Below are positions 43,750-53,833 of a stretch of 64,000 nucleotides of DNA, piece by piece. A model generated the notes under the pieces. It ran no database searches. It was not told the DNA's origin and saw only the letters and a list, made by a program, of their open reading frames with translations. The translations under genes were made by a program, and so were the position numbers. Each line of letters begins with the position of its first letter. Position 1 is the first letter of the stretch. The DNA is from Flavobacterium quisquiliarum (lineage in GTDB: Bacteria; Bacteroidota; Bacteroidia; Flavobacteriales; Flavobacteriaceae). The DNA lies in the NCBI RefSeq assembly GCF_019308285.1, contig NZ_WWEM01000036.1, positions 128,438-192,437 of the forward strand. The letters run 5' to 3'.

Positions 43750-44766
43750 ATGTATAAGAAAATATATGTGTTGCCTCTGTTTTTGTTTTTATTGATTTCT
43801 TGTAAAAACAAATCAGAAGACACTACTACTCTTAGTCCAAAAGATAGTACGGCAGTAGTCACAAATAATGGAGATCCTCTGCCGAGCTGGAATGATGGTG
43901 CTTTAAAAAAAGATATTATTGCTTATGTCGAAAAGGTAACCAAAGAGGGAAGCCCAGATTTTATTCCAGTACAAAATAGAATTGCCACTTTTGATAACGA
44001 TGGAACGCTTTGGGCAGAAAAACCATTGGTTCAGGAATTATTTGCTTTTTACCGCGTTAAAAAAATGGTGGAAGCCAATCCTGCTTTGGCACAAAAACAG
44101 CCTTTTAAAGCGGTATTAGAAAAAGATAAAAGCTACTTTGAAAAAGGCGGAGACAAGGCGCTTATCGAATTGGTGGCAGCAACTCATACCGGAATGTCAG
44201 AAGATGAATTTGAAGCTTCGGTTTTAGATTTTTTTAAAGATGCAAAAGTTCCTGGAAAAAATGTCGCTGTAAAACAGATCCGTTATCAGCCTCAGTTAGA
44301 ACTTTTGAATTATCTGCGTGCCAACGGATTTAAAACATTTATCGTAACAGGAGGAACAATCGAAGTGGTTCGAGGAATTTCTGAAGAGTTTTATGGTATC
44401 CCAAAAGAACAAGTTGTGGGGACTTCTTTTAAATATAAATACGATCCAGATAAAAATGTGGTCAAGAGAGAGCCTGCTTTGGATCTTTTTAATGACAAAG
44501 AAGGAAAACCTGTTAGTATTCAACTTCATATTGGACAGCGTCCTGTTTTTGCTTGCGGTAATGAAGGAGGAGGTGGAGACCTTGCTATGCTGAAATATTC
44601 GCAGGGAAATAAATATCCATCATTTCAAATGATTGTAAATCATAATGATTCAATCAGAGAATATAATTATGAGGAAATAGATAATCTTTCATTAAATACA
44701 GCGGCTAAAAATAAATACCATGTTATTAGTATAAAAGACGACTGGAAAAAGGTTTTTGCAGATTAA
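43750..44766 (+). CDS. HAD-superfamily phosphatase-like lipoprotein
   Basis: 338 residues with a lipobox L-I-S-C. HAD motif I reads F-D-N-D-G-T-L-W, motif II is F-I-V-T-G-G-T, and a later G-N-E-G-G-G-G-D matches the acidic motif region. It resembles phosphoserine-phosphatase-like HAD enzymes but is exported. It starts 66 nt after the sulfatase. A phosphatase acting with the sulfatase on one substrate is plausible but unproven. Confidence 0.82.
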   Translation: MYKKIYVLPLFLFLLISCKNKSEDTTTLSPKDSTAVVTNNGDPLPSWNDGALKKDIIAYVEKVTKEGSPDFIPVQNRIATFDNDGTLWAEKPLVQELFAFYRVKKMVEANPALAQKQPFKAVLEKDKSYFEKGGDKALIELVAATHTGMSEDEFEASVLDFFKDAKVPGKNVAVKQIRYQPQLELLNYLRANGFKTFIVTGGTIEVVRGISEEFYGIPKEQVVGTSFKYKYDPDKNVVKREPALDLFNDKEGKPVSIQLHIGQRPVFACGNEGGGGDLAMLKYSQGNKYPSFQMIVNHNDSIREYNYEEIDNLSLNTAAKNKYHVISIKDDWKKVFAD

Positions 44767-44833
44767 GATTTACCGTTTCCAAGTTGATGATTATAGATTT
44801 GAGTTGCTTTTTTAATTGATTAAATAAAATGGT

Positions 44834-45637
44834 ATGAAAAATTCTTTTCTAGTATTAATGCTGATGTTATCAGTTCATTTTACAATTTCAGCACAAGAAG
44901 AAGCGAAGTCTGGAAATAGTGCGCAAGAACTTGCTGATAAAATGGCAAATCCCGTGGCAAGTCTAATTAGTGTTCCACTTCAAAATAATCTTACTTATGG
45001 AATTGGTCCATATAATGGAATAAAATATCAGATTAATATACAGCCCGTTGTTCCTTTTAAATTAAGCGAAAATCTAAATTTAATTACCCGTTATATACTT
45101 CCAGTGGTAGACCAGCAAGATGTTACGGGAGAAAATACACATGAATTTGGTTTAAGCGATGCAACAGTAACTGCTTTTTTTGCACCAAAAAGCAAGAAAC
45201 TGATTTATGGAATTGGCCCCGCTTTTTTAATCCCAACCGCTACGGAAAAATTTTTAGGAACAGAAAAATTTGGAATTGGGCCAAGTGTTTTGGTCATGCA
45301 TCAAGGAAAAGGACTTTCAATAGGTTTTTTGGCTAATCAAATTTGGTCTGTAGCAGGAGCTTCTGATCGTGCAGATTTTAATCAGTTTTACACTCAGATA
45401 TTTCTAACTCATAGTTATAAAAGCGGAGCAAGCTTAGGTATTACTTCAGAAATTACGCAAAACTGGCAGGGAAATACCACACTTATTACCATTAGTCCAA
45501 ATGTTGGTGCTATTACAAAATTAGGAGGTCAGACCATGCAATTTGCGGTTATGCCTTTAATTCCGGTAGTTGGACACCAATCTATTAAACCAGACTGGGG
45601 ACTTCGAGCAGTGGTAGCATTTATATTTCCGCAGTAA
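44834..45637 (+). CDS. Outer-membrane beta-barrel protein (neuromedin-U-type annotation)
   Basis: 267 residues with a signal peptide to S-A-Q. After N-P-V-A-S-L-I-S-V-P-L-Q-N-N the protein is a run of amphipathic beta-strands ending V-V-A-F-I-F-P-Q, a C-terminal aromatic-ended barrel. Similar proteins are often called neuromedin U by automatic annotation and appear with DUF1254 proteins. It probably forms a porin or channel. The gene is 67 nt after the HAD lipoprotein. Confidence 0.75.
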   Translation: MKNSFLVLMLMLSVHFTISAQEEAKSGNSAQELADKMANPVASLISVPLQNNLTYGIGPYNGIKYQINIQPVVPFKLSENLNLITRYILPVVDQQDVTGENTHEFGLSDATVTAFFAPKSKKLIYGIGPAFLIPTATEKFLGTEKFGIGPSVLVMHQGKGLSIGFLANQIWSVAGASDRADFNQFYTQIFLTHSYKSGASLGITSEITQNWQGNTTLITISPNVGAITKLGGQTMQFAVMPLIPVVGHQSIKPDWGLRAVVAFIFPQ

Positions 45638-45791
45638 GTTTCATAAGAGTTTTTAGAAAATATCACTTTAATTTTTTAATAGTATCAATGAAAACCAAAT
45701 TTTAAGAATTGGCACGTTTTTATGGTTTGAGAAAAAAACGAAGAAATAAAAGATTAGGAAGTTGAAATTAAATCATTAATAATATTCTAGT

Positions 45792-47264
45792 ATGAAAAAT
45801 AAATGCCAAATAATTCTAGCCGTAATTTCTTTATTATTATGCTTTGGCTGTAAAGAGTCAACTATAAAAAATCCAGATACAGCAGTAGTTTCACAACCTG
45901 GTTCCGAAATAAAAATGGATGGAGAACTGCCTTCAAAAGAATCTGTTTCGTTACTATTTGATGAAATGGATACCCAGCAGGCAACACAATGTTATTTATG
46001 GGGGCTTCCAATTGTGGCTTTCGCCGAATGGCAGTATCAACATTATAAAACATTTAATGCATCGAGCAATGATCTTGTTTTGTATAATACTTATGATGAC
46101 CGATTGGGTATTTTGACGGCTAATGCTACAACTCCTTATATAATGACATTTATTGATCTCGCCGCCAATGGACCGACTGTAATTGAAATGCCTGCGGGTC
46201 GTACTGCAGGAGGTTTGGCAGATTTTTGGCAGAGAGAGCAGGCAACAATTGGAGAAATGGGGCCCGATAAGGGAAAAGGCGGAAAATATATTTTGGTGCC
46301 GCCAACCTTAAAGGACTTTAAAGCCGATGGATATTTTATAGTTCCCTGCAACACTGTCAATATGTTTTTTGGTTTTAGAGCTTTGGATCCTGATCCTAAA
46401 ACAACAGAAACATTATTGAAACAGGTAAAAATTTATCCGTACGCACAAAGAGCAAATCCAACTCCGACAAAAGTGGTTAGCCCGCCAGTAGGTAAAAAAT
46501 GGCTGGGAATTCAGCCATCTGGAATTGCATACTGGGAACGCCTTCATGCAATTCTGCAAAATGAACCTGTTGAAGAACGCGATCGTTTTTTTATGGCTTG
46601 GCTTAAAAATTTGGGTATAGAAAAAGGGAAACCTTTTGCACCAGACGAACGACAGAAAAAGATTTTAATATTGGGTGCCGAGAAAGGACAGCAAATGGCA
46701 ATGGCGAATTCTTTTGAAAAACGTTTTGCAGCTGTAAAACATTGGCCGGACAAAAAATGGGATTATGTTATGATTCTCTCAGATCCATCACAACGTACAG
46801 CTAATTATGATGAATTTTTCGAGAGATCATCTTATTTCTATGAAGCCGTAACTTATTCAAAAGCTATGATGACCAAAATACCAAATGTAGGCCAAGCATA
46901 CTTGGGAGCTTATTTTGATAATAATGGAAATTGGTTAGACGGTTCTAAAAACTATACTTTAAATATTCCGGCAAATCCGCCAGCGGTTAATTTCTGGTCA
47001 ATTACGATTTATGATTCAGCAACGAGATGTTTAATTGATAATCCGCAGAAAAATGCTGATTTATCTTCTCGTAAGGATTTGATCAAAAATGCAGATGGTT
47101 CGGTCGATTTGTATTTTGGGCCAAAAGCTCCAGAAGGAAAAGAGAAAAACTGGGTACAGACTTTGCCTGGAAAGCATTGGTTTACTTACATGCGTTTTTA
47201 TGGACCAACAAAGGCGTATTTTGACAAAAGCTGGAAAATGGATGACATTAAAGAAGTGAAATAG
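45792..47264 (+). CDS. DUF1254/DUF1214 lipoprotein, copy 1
   Basis: 490 residues with a lipobox C-F-G-C. The DUF1254 half (about 55-200; Y-N-T-Y-D-D-R-L-G-I-L-T-A-N-A-T-T-P-Y) and the DUF1214 half (about 370-480; F-W-S-I-T-I-Y-D and W-V-Q-T-L-P-G-K-H-W-F-T-Y-M-R-F-Y-G-P) are both clear. The biochemical activity of this family is unknown. It is paired with a second copy 25 nt downstream, suggesting a heteromeric or sequential role. Confidence 0.88.
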   Translation: MKNKCQIILAVISLLLCFGCKESTIKNPDTAVVSQPGSEIKMDGELPSKESVSLLFDEMDTQQATQCYLWGLPIVAFAEWQYQHYKTFNASSNDLVLYNTYDDRLGILTANATTPYIMTFIDLAANGPTVIEMPAGRTAGGLADFWQREQATIGEMGPDKGKGGKYILVPPTLKDFKADGYFIVPCNTVNMFFGFRALDPDPKTTETLLKQVKIYPYAQRANPTPTKVVSPPVGKKWLGIQPSGIAYWERLHAILQNEPVEERDRFFMAWLKNLGIEKGKPFAPDERQKKILILGAEKGQQMAMANSFEKRFAAVKHWPDKKWDYVMILSDPSQRTANYDEFFERSSYFYEAVTYSKAMMTKIPNVGQAYLGAYFDNNGNWLDGSKNYTLNIPANPPAVNFWSITIYDSATRCLIDNPQKNADLSSRKDLIKNADGSVDLYFGPKAPEGKEKNWVQTLPGKHWFTYMRFYGPTKAYFDKSWKMDDIKEVK

Positions 47265-47289
47265 AAAAGATCATTTAAAATCCTTTACG

Positions 47290-48693
47290 ATGAAAAAGTT
47301 ATTTTTTTTAGCATTAGTTTTTATAGCTATATTCTCTTGTAAGAAGAAAGAAAATGTTGAACCGCAGGCAGCTTCAAACACACAAATTACAACATCTCCA
47401 GATTCTGCAAAAGCAATTACAAAGGAAGCTTGGATATATGCCTTTTCTATGGCAATGAACTATAGAAGTATGCGTCTTTACGCATTAGACAAAACATATC
47501 CTGATTATGCTGGCGGTTTCAATAAATTTAAACACTACGATAAAATTTTTACTCCTGCAGATACAGCAGTAATCACGCCTAATAATGATACACCATATTC
47601 CTGGGCAATTTTAAACCTTACCGATGAACCTGTGGTTTTAGAAGTACCGGCTATAAAAGACCGATATTATTCGTTTCAGTTTATTGATTTGTACACATTC
47701 AATTTTGCTTATGTAGGAAGTCGTGCAACTGGAGACAATGCAGGTAAATATTTAATCGCTGGCCCAGATTGGAAAGGAGAAAAACCTAGCGGAATTAATG
47801 AAGTTATTCAGTCAGAAACTAATCTGGTGACGTTATTGGGAAGAACAGAATTAAAAATGGCAGCAGGAGACATTGAAAATGTAAAAAAAATACAATCGCA
47901 GTATAAACTCACTCTTTTACATGAGTTTACAAAACAAACTGCACCTCTAAATAATGAATATACTTTGCCTTATCCTGAATTTAATAAAACCGATTTAGGT
48001 TCTGCAAAGTTTATTGGATTAACCAACAATCTTTTGCAGTATGTTTCATTAAATCCAGTCGAAAAGGATTTGAGAGCAAAATTTGCAAAAATAGGAATCG
48101 TCGCAGGAAAAGAATTTGACCCTAAAAATTATACTCCTGAAGTTTTAAAAGCAATTACTGAAGGAGCGCAAGAAGCAGGAAAAGAATTAGAAGAAGGAAC
48201 AAATAAACTAACCAACGCAACAGATTTATTTGGAACAAGAGAAGAACTTAACGGTGATTATACCAAGCGGGCTTTAGGTGCAGCAGCAGGTTTATTTGGT
48301 AATACAAAAGAAGAAGCGATTTATATAGGAACCAGAGTAGACAATGTAAATAACATCTTGTCAGGAAAAAATAAATATATCATTCGTTTTCCAAAAGGAC
48401 AAACACCGCCAGATAAATATTTCTGGAGTATAACGCTGTATGAATTGCCATCACGCTATTTAGTTAGCAATCCAATAAATAGATATTCAATAGGTGATAG
48501 AACAAAAGGTTTAAAATATGAATCTAATGGAGATCTGATTATTTATATTCAAAATGAAGTTCCAAAAGGAAAAGAATCGAATTGGCTACCAGCTCCCAAA
48601 GATGCTTTTTATTATTTGATTAGAATTTACGGTCCTGACAAATCAATTTTGGACGGAACATGGAAAGCGCCACAGCCGGAACTTGTGAAGTAA
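47290..48693 (+). CDS. DUF1254/DUF1214 lipoprotein, copy 2
   Basis: 467 residues with a lipobox I-F-S-C. It has the same two-domain layout: T-P-N-N-D-T-P-Y-S-W-A and Y-Y-S-F-Q-F-I-D-L-Y in the first half, Y-F-W-S-I-T-L-Y-E-L-P and Y-Y-L-I-R-I-Y-G-P in the second. It is diverged from copy 1, so this is an old duplication rather than a recent one. The DUF2252 gene starts 10 nt later. Confidence 0.88.
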   Translation: MKKLFFLALVFIAIFSCKKKENVEPQAASNTQITTSPDSAKAITKEAWIYAFSMAMNYRSMRLYALDKTYPDYAGGFNKFKHYDKIFTPADTAVITPNNDTPYSWAILNLTDEPVVLEVPAIKDRYYSFQFIDLYTFNFAYVGSRATGDNAGKYLIAGPDWKGEKPSGINEVIQSETNLVTLLGRTELKMAAGDIENVKKIQSQYKLTLLHEFTKQTAPLNNEYTLPYPEFNKTDLGSAKFIGLTNNLLQYVSLNPVEKDLRAKFAKIGIVAGKEFDPKNYTPEVLKAITEGAQEAGKELEEGTNKLTNATDLFGTREELNGDYTKRALGAAAGLFGNTKEEAIYIGTRVDNVNNILSGKNKYIIRFPKGQTPPDKYFWSITLYELPSRYLVSNPINRYSIGDRTKGLKYESNGDLIIYIQNEVPKGKESNWLPAPKDAFYYLIRIYGPDKSILDGTWKAPQPELVK

Positions 48694-48703
48694 AATCATT
48701 TTT

Positions 48704-50104
48704 ATGACCGAAAAAACAGCAAATAGTGCCGAGAACCTTTTTGATCCTATTGCATCAAAAGCAGAACGTTACGACAAAGGCGCAGCGATCAGAAAAACAG
48801 TGCCTCGTTCTTCTCATCAGGAATGGACTGTACCAGAAGACCGAGAAGATCCTATTGCTGTTTTGATTAAAACAAGTATCGGGCGAATTGAAGATTTATT
48901 GCCTATTCGATATAGAAGAATGATCGAATCGCCTTTTGCATTTTACAGAGGCGCGGCAGCAATCATGGCAGCCGATTTAGTAAATACACCCAATACAGGA
49001 ATGCAGTTGCAACTCTGCGGAGATTGTCATTTAATGAATTTTGGAGGGTTTGCAACTCCAGAACGTAAACTGGTTTTTGATATTAATGATTTTGATGAAA
49101 CCTTTCACGGTCCTTGGGAATGGGATGTGAAAAGACTTGCCACAAGTTTTGCCATTGCCGGAAAATGGAGAAAATTTTCTAGTAAAGAATGTAAAGAATT
49201 TGCTTGGCAAGCGGCAGATAGTTACAAAAGACATATGCTGGAATACAGTAAATTATCGGCGCTTCAAATTTGGTATGCTGATTTGGATTTGGCTGAACTT
49301 ATTGAATTGGGAAAAGATGAGGAATTGAAAGAGTTTCAGCAGAAGCGGATTAAAAAAGCAGCCGAATCTACAGCTCACGAAAAGGAGTTTGCAAAAATGA
49401 CGTATCTCGATGGAGTTCGAGCTAGAATAAAAGACGATCCCCCGCTGATTTATCATCCTTCTGGGACTGATGAAAATTATACGTTAAGAGAAGCCAAAGT
49501 CATTCATAAGCGATATATAGAATCGCTTCCAGAAGATAAACAGGTTTTGTTGAGCCGTTACACTATGCATGATTTTGCGATAAAAGTGGTTGGTGTTGGA
49601 AGCGTTGGAACACTTTGCGGTATAAGTTTATTAATGTCGGCAACGGGAGAACCTATCTTTTTACAATTTAAAGAAGCCAGAAAAAGTGTTTTAGAAGCTA
49701 ATGTAGAGAATAAACCAAAATATAAACATCAAGGTGAACGGATTGTAATGGGACAAAAATTAATGCAGTCGGCATCGGATATGTTTTTAGGATGGACAAA
49801 TGATGACAGAGGAAGGTTCTTTTATATTCGTCAGCTTCGAGATGCTAAAATAAAACCTGTTATCGAAATCATGAAAGTAGATAATATGGCCGATTACGCC
49901 AAAGCCTGCGGATGGGCACTTGCACGAGCACATGCACGATCTGGCGATCCGTCAATGCTTTCAGGTTATATTGGAAATAATAATGAATTTGCTAATGCAG
50001 TCTCAAAGTTTTCCATGTTATATGCACATCAAAACGAACTCGATTACAATAAATTGGTCGAAGCCGTAAAAGAAGGAAGATTGCCTATTTCAGCAGAAAT
50101 ATAA
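48704..50104 (+). CDS. DUF2252 family protein
   Basis: 466 residues, no signal peptide, so cytoplasmic. Family features include F-Y-R-G-A-A, C-G-D-C-H-L-M-N-F-G-G, F-D-I-N-D-F-D-E-T and W-D-V-K-R-L-A-T-S; the H-L-x-N-F/D-I-N-D-F-D pattern recalls a protein-kinase/aminoglycoside-phosphotransferase fold. The reaction is unknown. As the only clearly cytoplasmic enzyme in this part of the cluster it may act on an imported product. Confidence 0.85.
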   Translation: MTEKTANSAENLFDPIASKAERYDKGAAIRKTVPRSSHQEWTVPEDREDPIAVLIKTSIGRIEDLLPIRYRRMIESPFAFYRGAAAIMAADLVNTPNTGMQLQLCGDCHLMNFGGFATPERKLVFDINDFDETFHGPWEWDVKRLATSFAIAGKWRKFSSKECKEFAWQAADSYKRHMLEYSKLSALQIWYADLDLAELIELGKDEELKEFQQKRIKKAAESTAHEKEFAKMTYLDGVRARIKDDPPLIYHPSGTDENYTLREAKVIHKRYIESLPEDKQVLLSRYTMHDFAIKVVGVGSVGTLCGISLLMSATGEPIFLQFKEARKSVLEANVENKPKYKHQGERIVMGQKLMQSASDMFLGWTNDDRGRFFYIRQLRDAKIKPVIEIMKVDNMADYAKACGWALARAHARSGDPSMLSGYIGNNNEFANAVSKFSMLYAHQNELDYNKLVEAVKEGRLPISAEI

Positions 50105-50129
50105 TTTTCAGTAATTAAAAAAGATAAGT

Positions 50130-50870
50130 ATGAATCGAAAAATGATGTTCTTAATCAGTTTTCTGATTACGACAATTACAACACAAAGTCAGACACAGCG
50201 TATTGATTCGGCCGCTGTTTATATTTTGAACAGAACGACAGAATCTTTACAATACATAAAATCATGCAGTTTTAAATCGGTTATGACGTATGATATTTTT
50301 AACGAAAGTCTGGGCTTGGTTAAGCATTCTATAAATGAAAAAGTTTCAATAAAATTTCCAGATAAAATGAAAATTACATCCACTGGAGATAAAGGAAACA
50401 GAAGTTTATGGTACAACGGAAAAACGCTCCATTATTATTCTTTTGATAATAATACTTATGCCGTTACAGATGCACCAAAATCGGTTATTCAAACCATCGA
50501 TGAAACCAGTAAAAAATTCGGAATCGAATTTCCTGCCGCCGATTTTTTTTATGAAACCTTTTTGGAAGATTTAAAATCAGAACAAGGCACTCTAATGTAT
50601 TTAGGAAAAACAATTCTTGACGATAAGGAATGTTTTCATCTTGCAGGAAAAGACAAAAACAAAAGTTTTCAATTTTGGATTGGGAATGATGATAATTTCC
50701 TGCCCATCAAAATGGTAATTGTTTATACAAATGATTCCAATAAACCGCAATACGAAGCAGTTTACAAAGACTGGATTGTTAATCCTGATTTCTCCGATTT
50801 TATGTTTGAATTTTCGATACCGCCAAAAGCTTCAAAAGTAAAATTACAGCCTAGAGAAGAAAAAAAATAA
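50130..50870 (+). CDS. DUF2092-like secreted protein
   Basis: 246 residues with a signal peptide. The body has the LolA/DUF2092 pattern: alternating beta-strands, W-Y-N-G-K-T-L-H-Y-Y, P-A-A-D-F-F-Y-E and H-L-A-G-K-D-K-N. LolA-like folds bind lipids or lipoproteins in the periplasm, so a hydrophobic ligand is possible. It lies 25 nt after the DUF2252 gene. Confidence 0.72.
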   Translation: MNRKMMFLISFLITTITTQSQTQRIDSAAVYILNRTTESLQYIKSCSFKSVMTYDIFNESLGLVKHSINEKVSIKFPDKMKITSTGDKGNRSLWYNGKTLHYYSFDNNTYAVTDAPKSVIQTIDETSKKFGIEFPAADFFYETFLEDLKSEQGTLMYLGKTILDDKECFHLAGKDKNKSFQFWIGNDDNFLPIKMVIVYTNDSNKPQYEAVYKDWIVNPDFSDFMFEFSIPPKASKVKLQPREEKK

Positions 50871-50888
50871 TCTTTTAAATTCTTTATC

Positions 50889-51635
50889 ATGAAATTAGAT
50901 TTACTTAAAAATATAAAAGCGTGGATTTTAGTAATAGTGTTTGTATTGATGCTAGTACCAGAATCTGTAACGGCGCAGCGTTTTGGTCATTTTACACCAC
51001 ATGCCGTAATGCCTCGCCCGATGCCGATACATCCAAACCCGAGACCAATTCCGCCGGGACCTACACCACGCCCAATTCCTCCAAGACCAATACCACCGGG
51101 ACCGCGTCCAATTCCTCCTCATCCATATCCGAGACCGTTGCCGCCACCGCCACCGTTTCATCCTTATCCAGTGCCGTTTCCGTACATCTATCATCCATTT
51201 GTGCCTTATTATTGGGGGCCAACATGGTATCCAGTAGGATTCTTTTTAACCACATTAACAACGGCTGCAATTGTTGTTTCTGTAGAAAATAACAGCTACA
51301 ATTATGATGACGGAGTTTATTATACAAAAGAATCAAACGGATACAAAGTAGTTCCTGCGCCATTAGGAGCAACAATTCCTGAACTGCCAAAAGGATATAT
51401 TACGATCACTGTTGATGGAATCGATTACTATTATTATGGAGGAACCTATTATATAAAAGATACTTCTAAATATAAAGTAGTTGCCCCACCGGTTGGAGCA
51501 GTAGTACAGCATCTGCCAGAAGGAGCTGAAGAAAAAACGATAGATGGACAAAAATACATGATCTATAATAACGTCTATTATCAGCCAATTTCAAAAGACG
51601 GACAAGACAGTTATGTAGTCGTACAAGGTAAATAA
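50889..51635 (+). CDS. DUF6515-like secreted protein with a Pro-rich region
   Basis: 248 residues. A signal peptide to T-A-Q is followed by a proline/arginine/histidine-rich stretch (about 38-105) built on P-R-P-I-P-P, then a Gly/Tyr-rich part with repeated units Y-Y-x-G-x-Y-Y and Y-K-V-V-x-P-P-x-G-A. The pattern fits DUF6515 proteins. It may be surface-exposed or bind the cell wall. Opposite-strand frames here are shadows of the repeats. Confidence 0.72.
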   Translation: MKLDLLKNIKAWILVIVFVLMLVPESVTAQRFGHFTPHAVMPRPMPIHPNPRPIPPGPTPRPIPPRPIPPGPRPIPPHPYPRPLPPPPPFHPYPVPFPYIYHPFVPYYWGPTWYPVGFFLTTLTTAAIVVSVENNSYNYDDGVYYTKESNGYKVVPAPLGATIPELPKGYITITVDGIDYYYYGGTYYIKDTSKYKVVAPPVGAVVQHLPEGAEEKTIDGQKYMIYNNVYYQPISKDGQDSYVVVQGK

Positions 51636-51698
51636 TATATAGATTTTTAAAGTCAATATGAAGAGAAAGTAAAGCTAAGTAAGATTTTATTTGTTTAA

Positions 51699-51730
51699 TT
51701 GTGTTAATTGAATAAAATCATTTATCTTTG
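51699..51730 (+). promoter_or_regulatory. Internal promoter for the DUF4136 gene
   Basis: TTG (51699-51701), 21 nt, TATCTTTG (51723-51730). It leaves a leader of about 135 nt, so the downstream half of the cluster may be expressed on its own. Confidence 0.65.
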
Positions 51731-51872
51731 ATAGTGAGCTAAATAATTGTTTTACAAATACTTGCAAAGGTTTTACAATTGTTAAGACATTCTACGCCTC
51801 TCCATTCATGATTTTTAGATTTTAATAAGATTCGAGTTAAACAGATTTAATTATTAATTTAAATACCACAAC

Positions 51873-52451
51873 ATGAATATCAAAAGAACAAATCTTCGTA
51901 TTATCCCAATGTTGTTTTTGGGTTTAGTTTACAGTTGCTCCCCAACTGTAAAAGTCACTACAGATTATGACCATGCGGCCAATTTTGGAGAATACAGAAC
52001 CTTTGCGGTTTATGACTTAAAAGCGCAGGAAGGTCAGGTTAATCAATTAAATGTGGATCGTGTGACAAAAGCGATCCGAAATGAAATGCTTGCAAAAGGA
52101 TTTACAGAATCAGACAATCCAGATTTAAAAGTAAATGCAGTATCTATTTTAAAGAATAAAACTTCAATGAGTGCCAATACCGATTTCTATGGATATGGCG
52201 GTATGTATCGTCCTTATGGATATTGGGGAGGCGGTGCCATGATGGGCGGTGCCAACACAACATTCAATACTTATGATTATGTAGACGGTTCGCTGGTAAT
52301 TGATATTGTATCTACCAAAACACAGAAACTGATCTGGCAGGGAATCGGAAATGCCGAAATCGACAGTAAACCAGACAATCCAGAAGAATTTATCAATAGC
52401 TCTATCAAAAAAATACTGGCGGGTTTTCCTCCTGGTACAGAGAAAAAATAA
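51873..52451 (+). CDS. DUF4136 lipoprotein
   Basis: 192 residues with a lipobox V-Y-S-C. The DUF4136 pattern is seen: V-K-V-T-T-D-Y-D-H-A-A-N-F, P-D-L-K-V-N-A, a Gly/Tyr linker (Y-G-Y-G-G-M-Y-R-P-Y-G-Y-W-G-G-G), then L-V-I-D-I-V-S-T-K-T-Q-K-L-I-W-Q-G. Periplasmic or outer-membrane-facing; function unknown. Confidence 0.85.
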   Translation: MNIKRTNLRIIPMLFLGLVYSCSPTVKVTTDYDHAANFGEYRTFAVYDLKAQEGQVNQLNVDRVTKAIRNEMLAKGFTESDNPDLKVNAVSILKNKTSMSANTDFYGYGGMYRPYGYWGGGAMMGGANTTFNTYDYVDGSLVIDIVSTKTQKLIWQGIGNAEIDSKPDNPEEFINSSIKKILAGFPPGTEKK

Positions 52452-52470
52452 GTCTTACATATTATAAAAA

Positions 52471-52512
52471 AACAAATGTGCTTGGTCTAATCAGCCGATA
52501 AGCACATTTGTT
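52471..52512 (+). terminator. Hairpin after the DUF4136 gene
   Basis: AACAAATGTGCTT (52471-52483) pairs perfectly with 52500-52512. There is little T-run, so it may be partial. Confidence 0.6.
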
Positions 52513-52578
52513 CTCCAAATTTAAGTCCCCCTCTCGAAATTCTTTTTAAGAAGTATTAACAAATAAATCCGCTTAAAA

Positions 52579-53760
52579 ATGATCGATATATTACTTTCTC
52601 TATTCTTTTTTATTGCCACGATCGCAGGTCTTGCTACTTCGTTTATGGTTCTTTTTTCTAAAAAATATTTTTCTAAAAGTTTCTTTTTAGGAATGTTTTT
52701 ATTGAGCCTTGCAGTAGTGAGTATCTATAATTTTTATCTGTCGGCAAATATGTTTAAAGAGTTCCCAGATCTTTTTACTATTACAAAATCGTTTATTTTT
52801 TTAGCTGCACCATGTTCTTTCTTGTATGTTCGAAACATTTTGTCTCCAAACAACAAGAACAAAAAATACGATTGGGTACATTTCATACCTTTTGGGATCT
52901 ATTTCATTTTAACCCTTTTTGTTTACATTGGAAGTTTTACCGATTCAAAAATTGTTGATTATGTAGGCTCGATTATCAAAAATCCATTTTCTATTTTAAC
53001 TCTTACGATTTGGCTTTTTTATGTGTTTTTTCAAACCATGTTGATTTTAAACTATGATTTGAAAAAGTTCAACGGAAACCAATTTCATAGAAGCAAAATA
53101 ATCAATTGGATTAGAGTTTATAATCTTATGATTTTGTTTTTGTTTTCGGCGCTTTTCGTGTATCATTTTTTGTTGAGAAAAATAGATGCCGTAGATATTT
53201 CATGTTATTTCCTAATTTCAACGGTTTTATTTTTTACGGTTGGCTGGCTGTATTTCAGGCCTCAGATTTTTCACGATGAAGAAGAGGCATTCGATTTTGT
53301 GAGCGATAATACACTTCTTGTAAAATCTAAAGAAATCAAAACCAATCTGCCGATTCCGCACGAGCTAACTACTGATAAAAAAGAAGATTATCTCTTGAAA
53401 TTAGATTATGTTTTAAATGCTCAAAAGTTGTTTCTAAAGAAAGATTTTGTAATCCGAGACCTTTCAGATGAAACGGGAATATCTGTACATCTTTTATCCA
53501 ATTTAATCAATTCAGAATTCGGACTTCATTTTCAGGATTACGTTAATCTTAAAAGAATTGAATATTTTAAGGAAAAAATAAACGATCCAGAATGGAAAGA
53601 TTTGTCTCTAGAAGGAATGGCTTGGGGATCTGGTTTTAAATCCCGTACAACCTGTTTTAGAGCTTTTATAAAACATACCGGAAAATCTCCTTCAGAGTAC
53701 TTTAAAACCATCAGAATAAATCCAGAACGCACTACTACAAGCACTTACTATTTCAAGTAA
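52579..53760 (+). CDS. Membrane-anchored AraC-type regulator
   Basis: 393 residues. The first 230 contain about seven hydrophobic segments; the C-terminal part (about 285-385) is an AraC HTH: V-I-R-D-L-S-D-E-T-G-I-S-V-H-L-L-S-N-L-I-N and L-E-G-M-A-W-G-S-G-F-K-S-R-T-T-C-F-R-A-F. The sensor would sit in the inner membrane. Being embedded in the envelope cluster, it is the likely local regulator, and perhaps the ligand of the 28-bp palindromes at 41.7 kb. That link is inferred. Confidence 0.88.
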   Translation: MIDILLSLFFFIATIAGLATSFMVLFSKKYFSKSFFLGMFLLSLAVVSIYNFYLSANMFKEFPDLFTITKSFIFLAAPCSFLYVRNILSPNNKNKKYDWVHFIPFGIYFILTLFVYIGSFTDSKIVDYVGSIIKNPFSILTLTIWLFYVFFQTMLILNYDLKKFNGNQFHRSKIINWIRVYNLMILFLFSALFVYHFLLRKIDAVDISCYFLISTVLFFTVGWLYFRPQIFHDEEEAFDFVSDNTLLVKSKEIKTNLPIPHELTTDKKEDYLLKLDYVLNAQKLFLKKDFVIRDLSDETGISVHLLSNLINSEFGLHFQDYVNLKRIEYFKEKINDPEWKDLSLEGMAWGSGFKSRTTCFRAFIKHTGKSPSEYFKTIRINPERTTTSTYYFK

Positions 53761-53833
53761 AACTTCTCCTCCATAAAATTTCCAGTTATTAGCCACAGTT
53801 GTAAAGTCTTAATTCATTTTAAAACATTTCAGC

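Noticed and set aside
50921..51390. Opposite- and same-strand ORFs in the Pro-rich region
   Set aside because: Low-complexity CCN/GGN repeats keep several frames open; the plus-strand gene at 50889 explains them.
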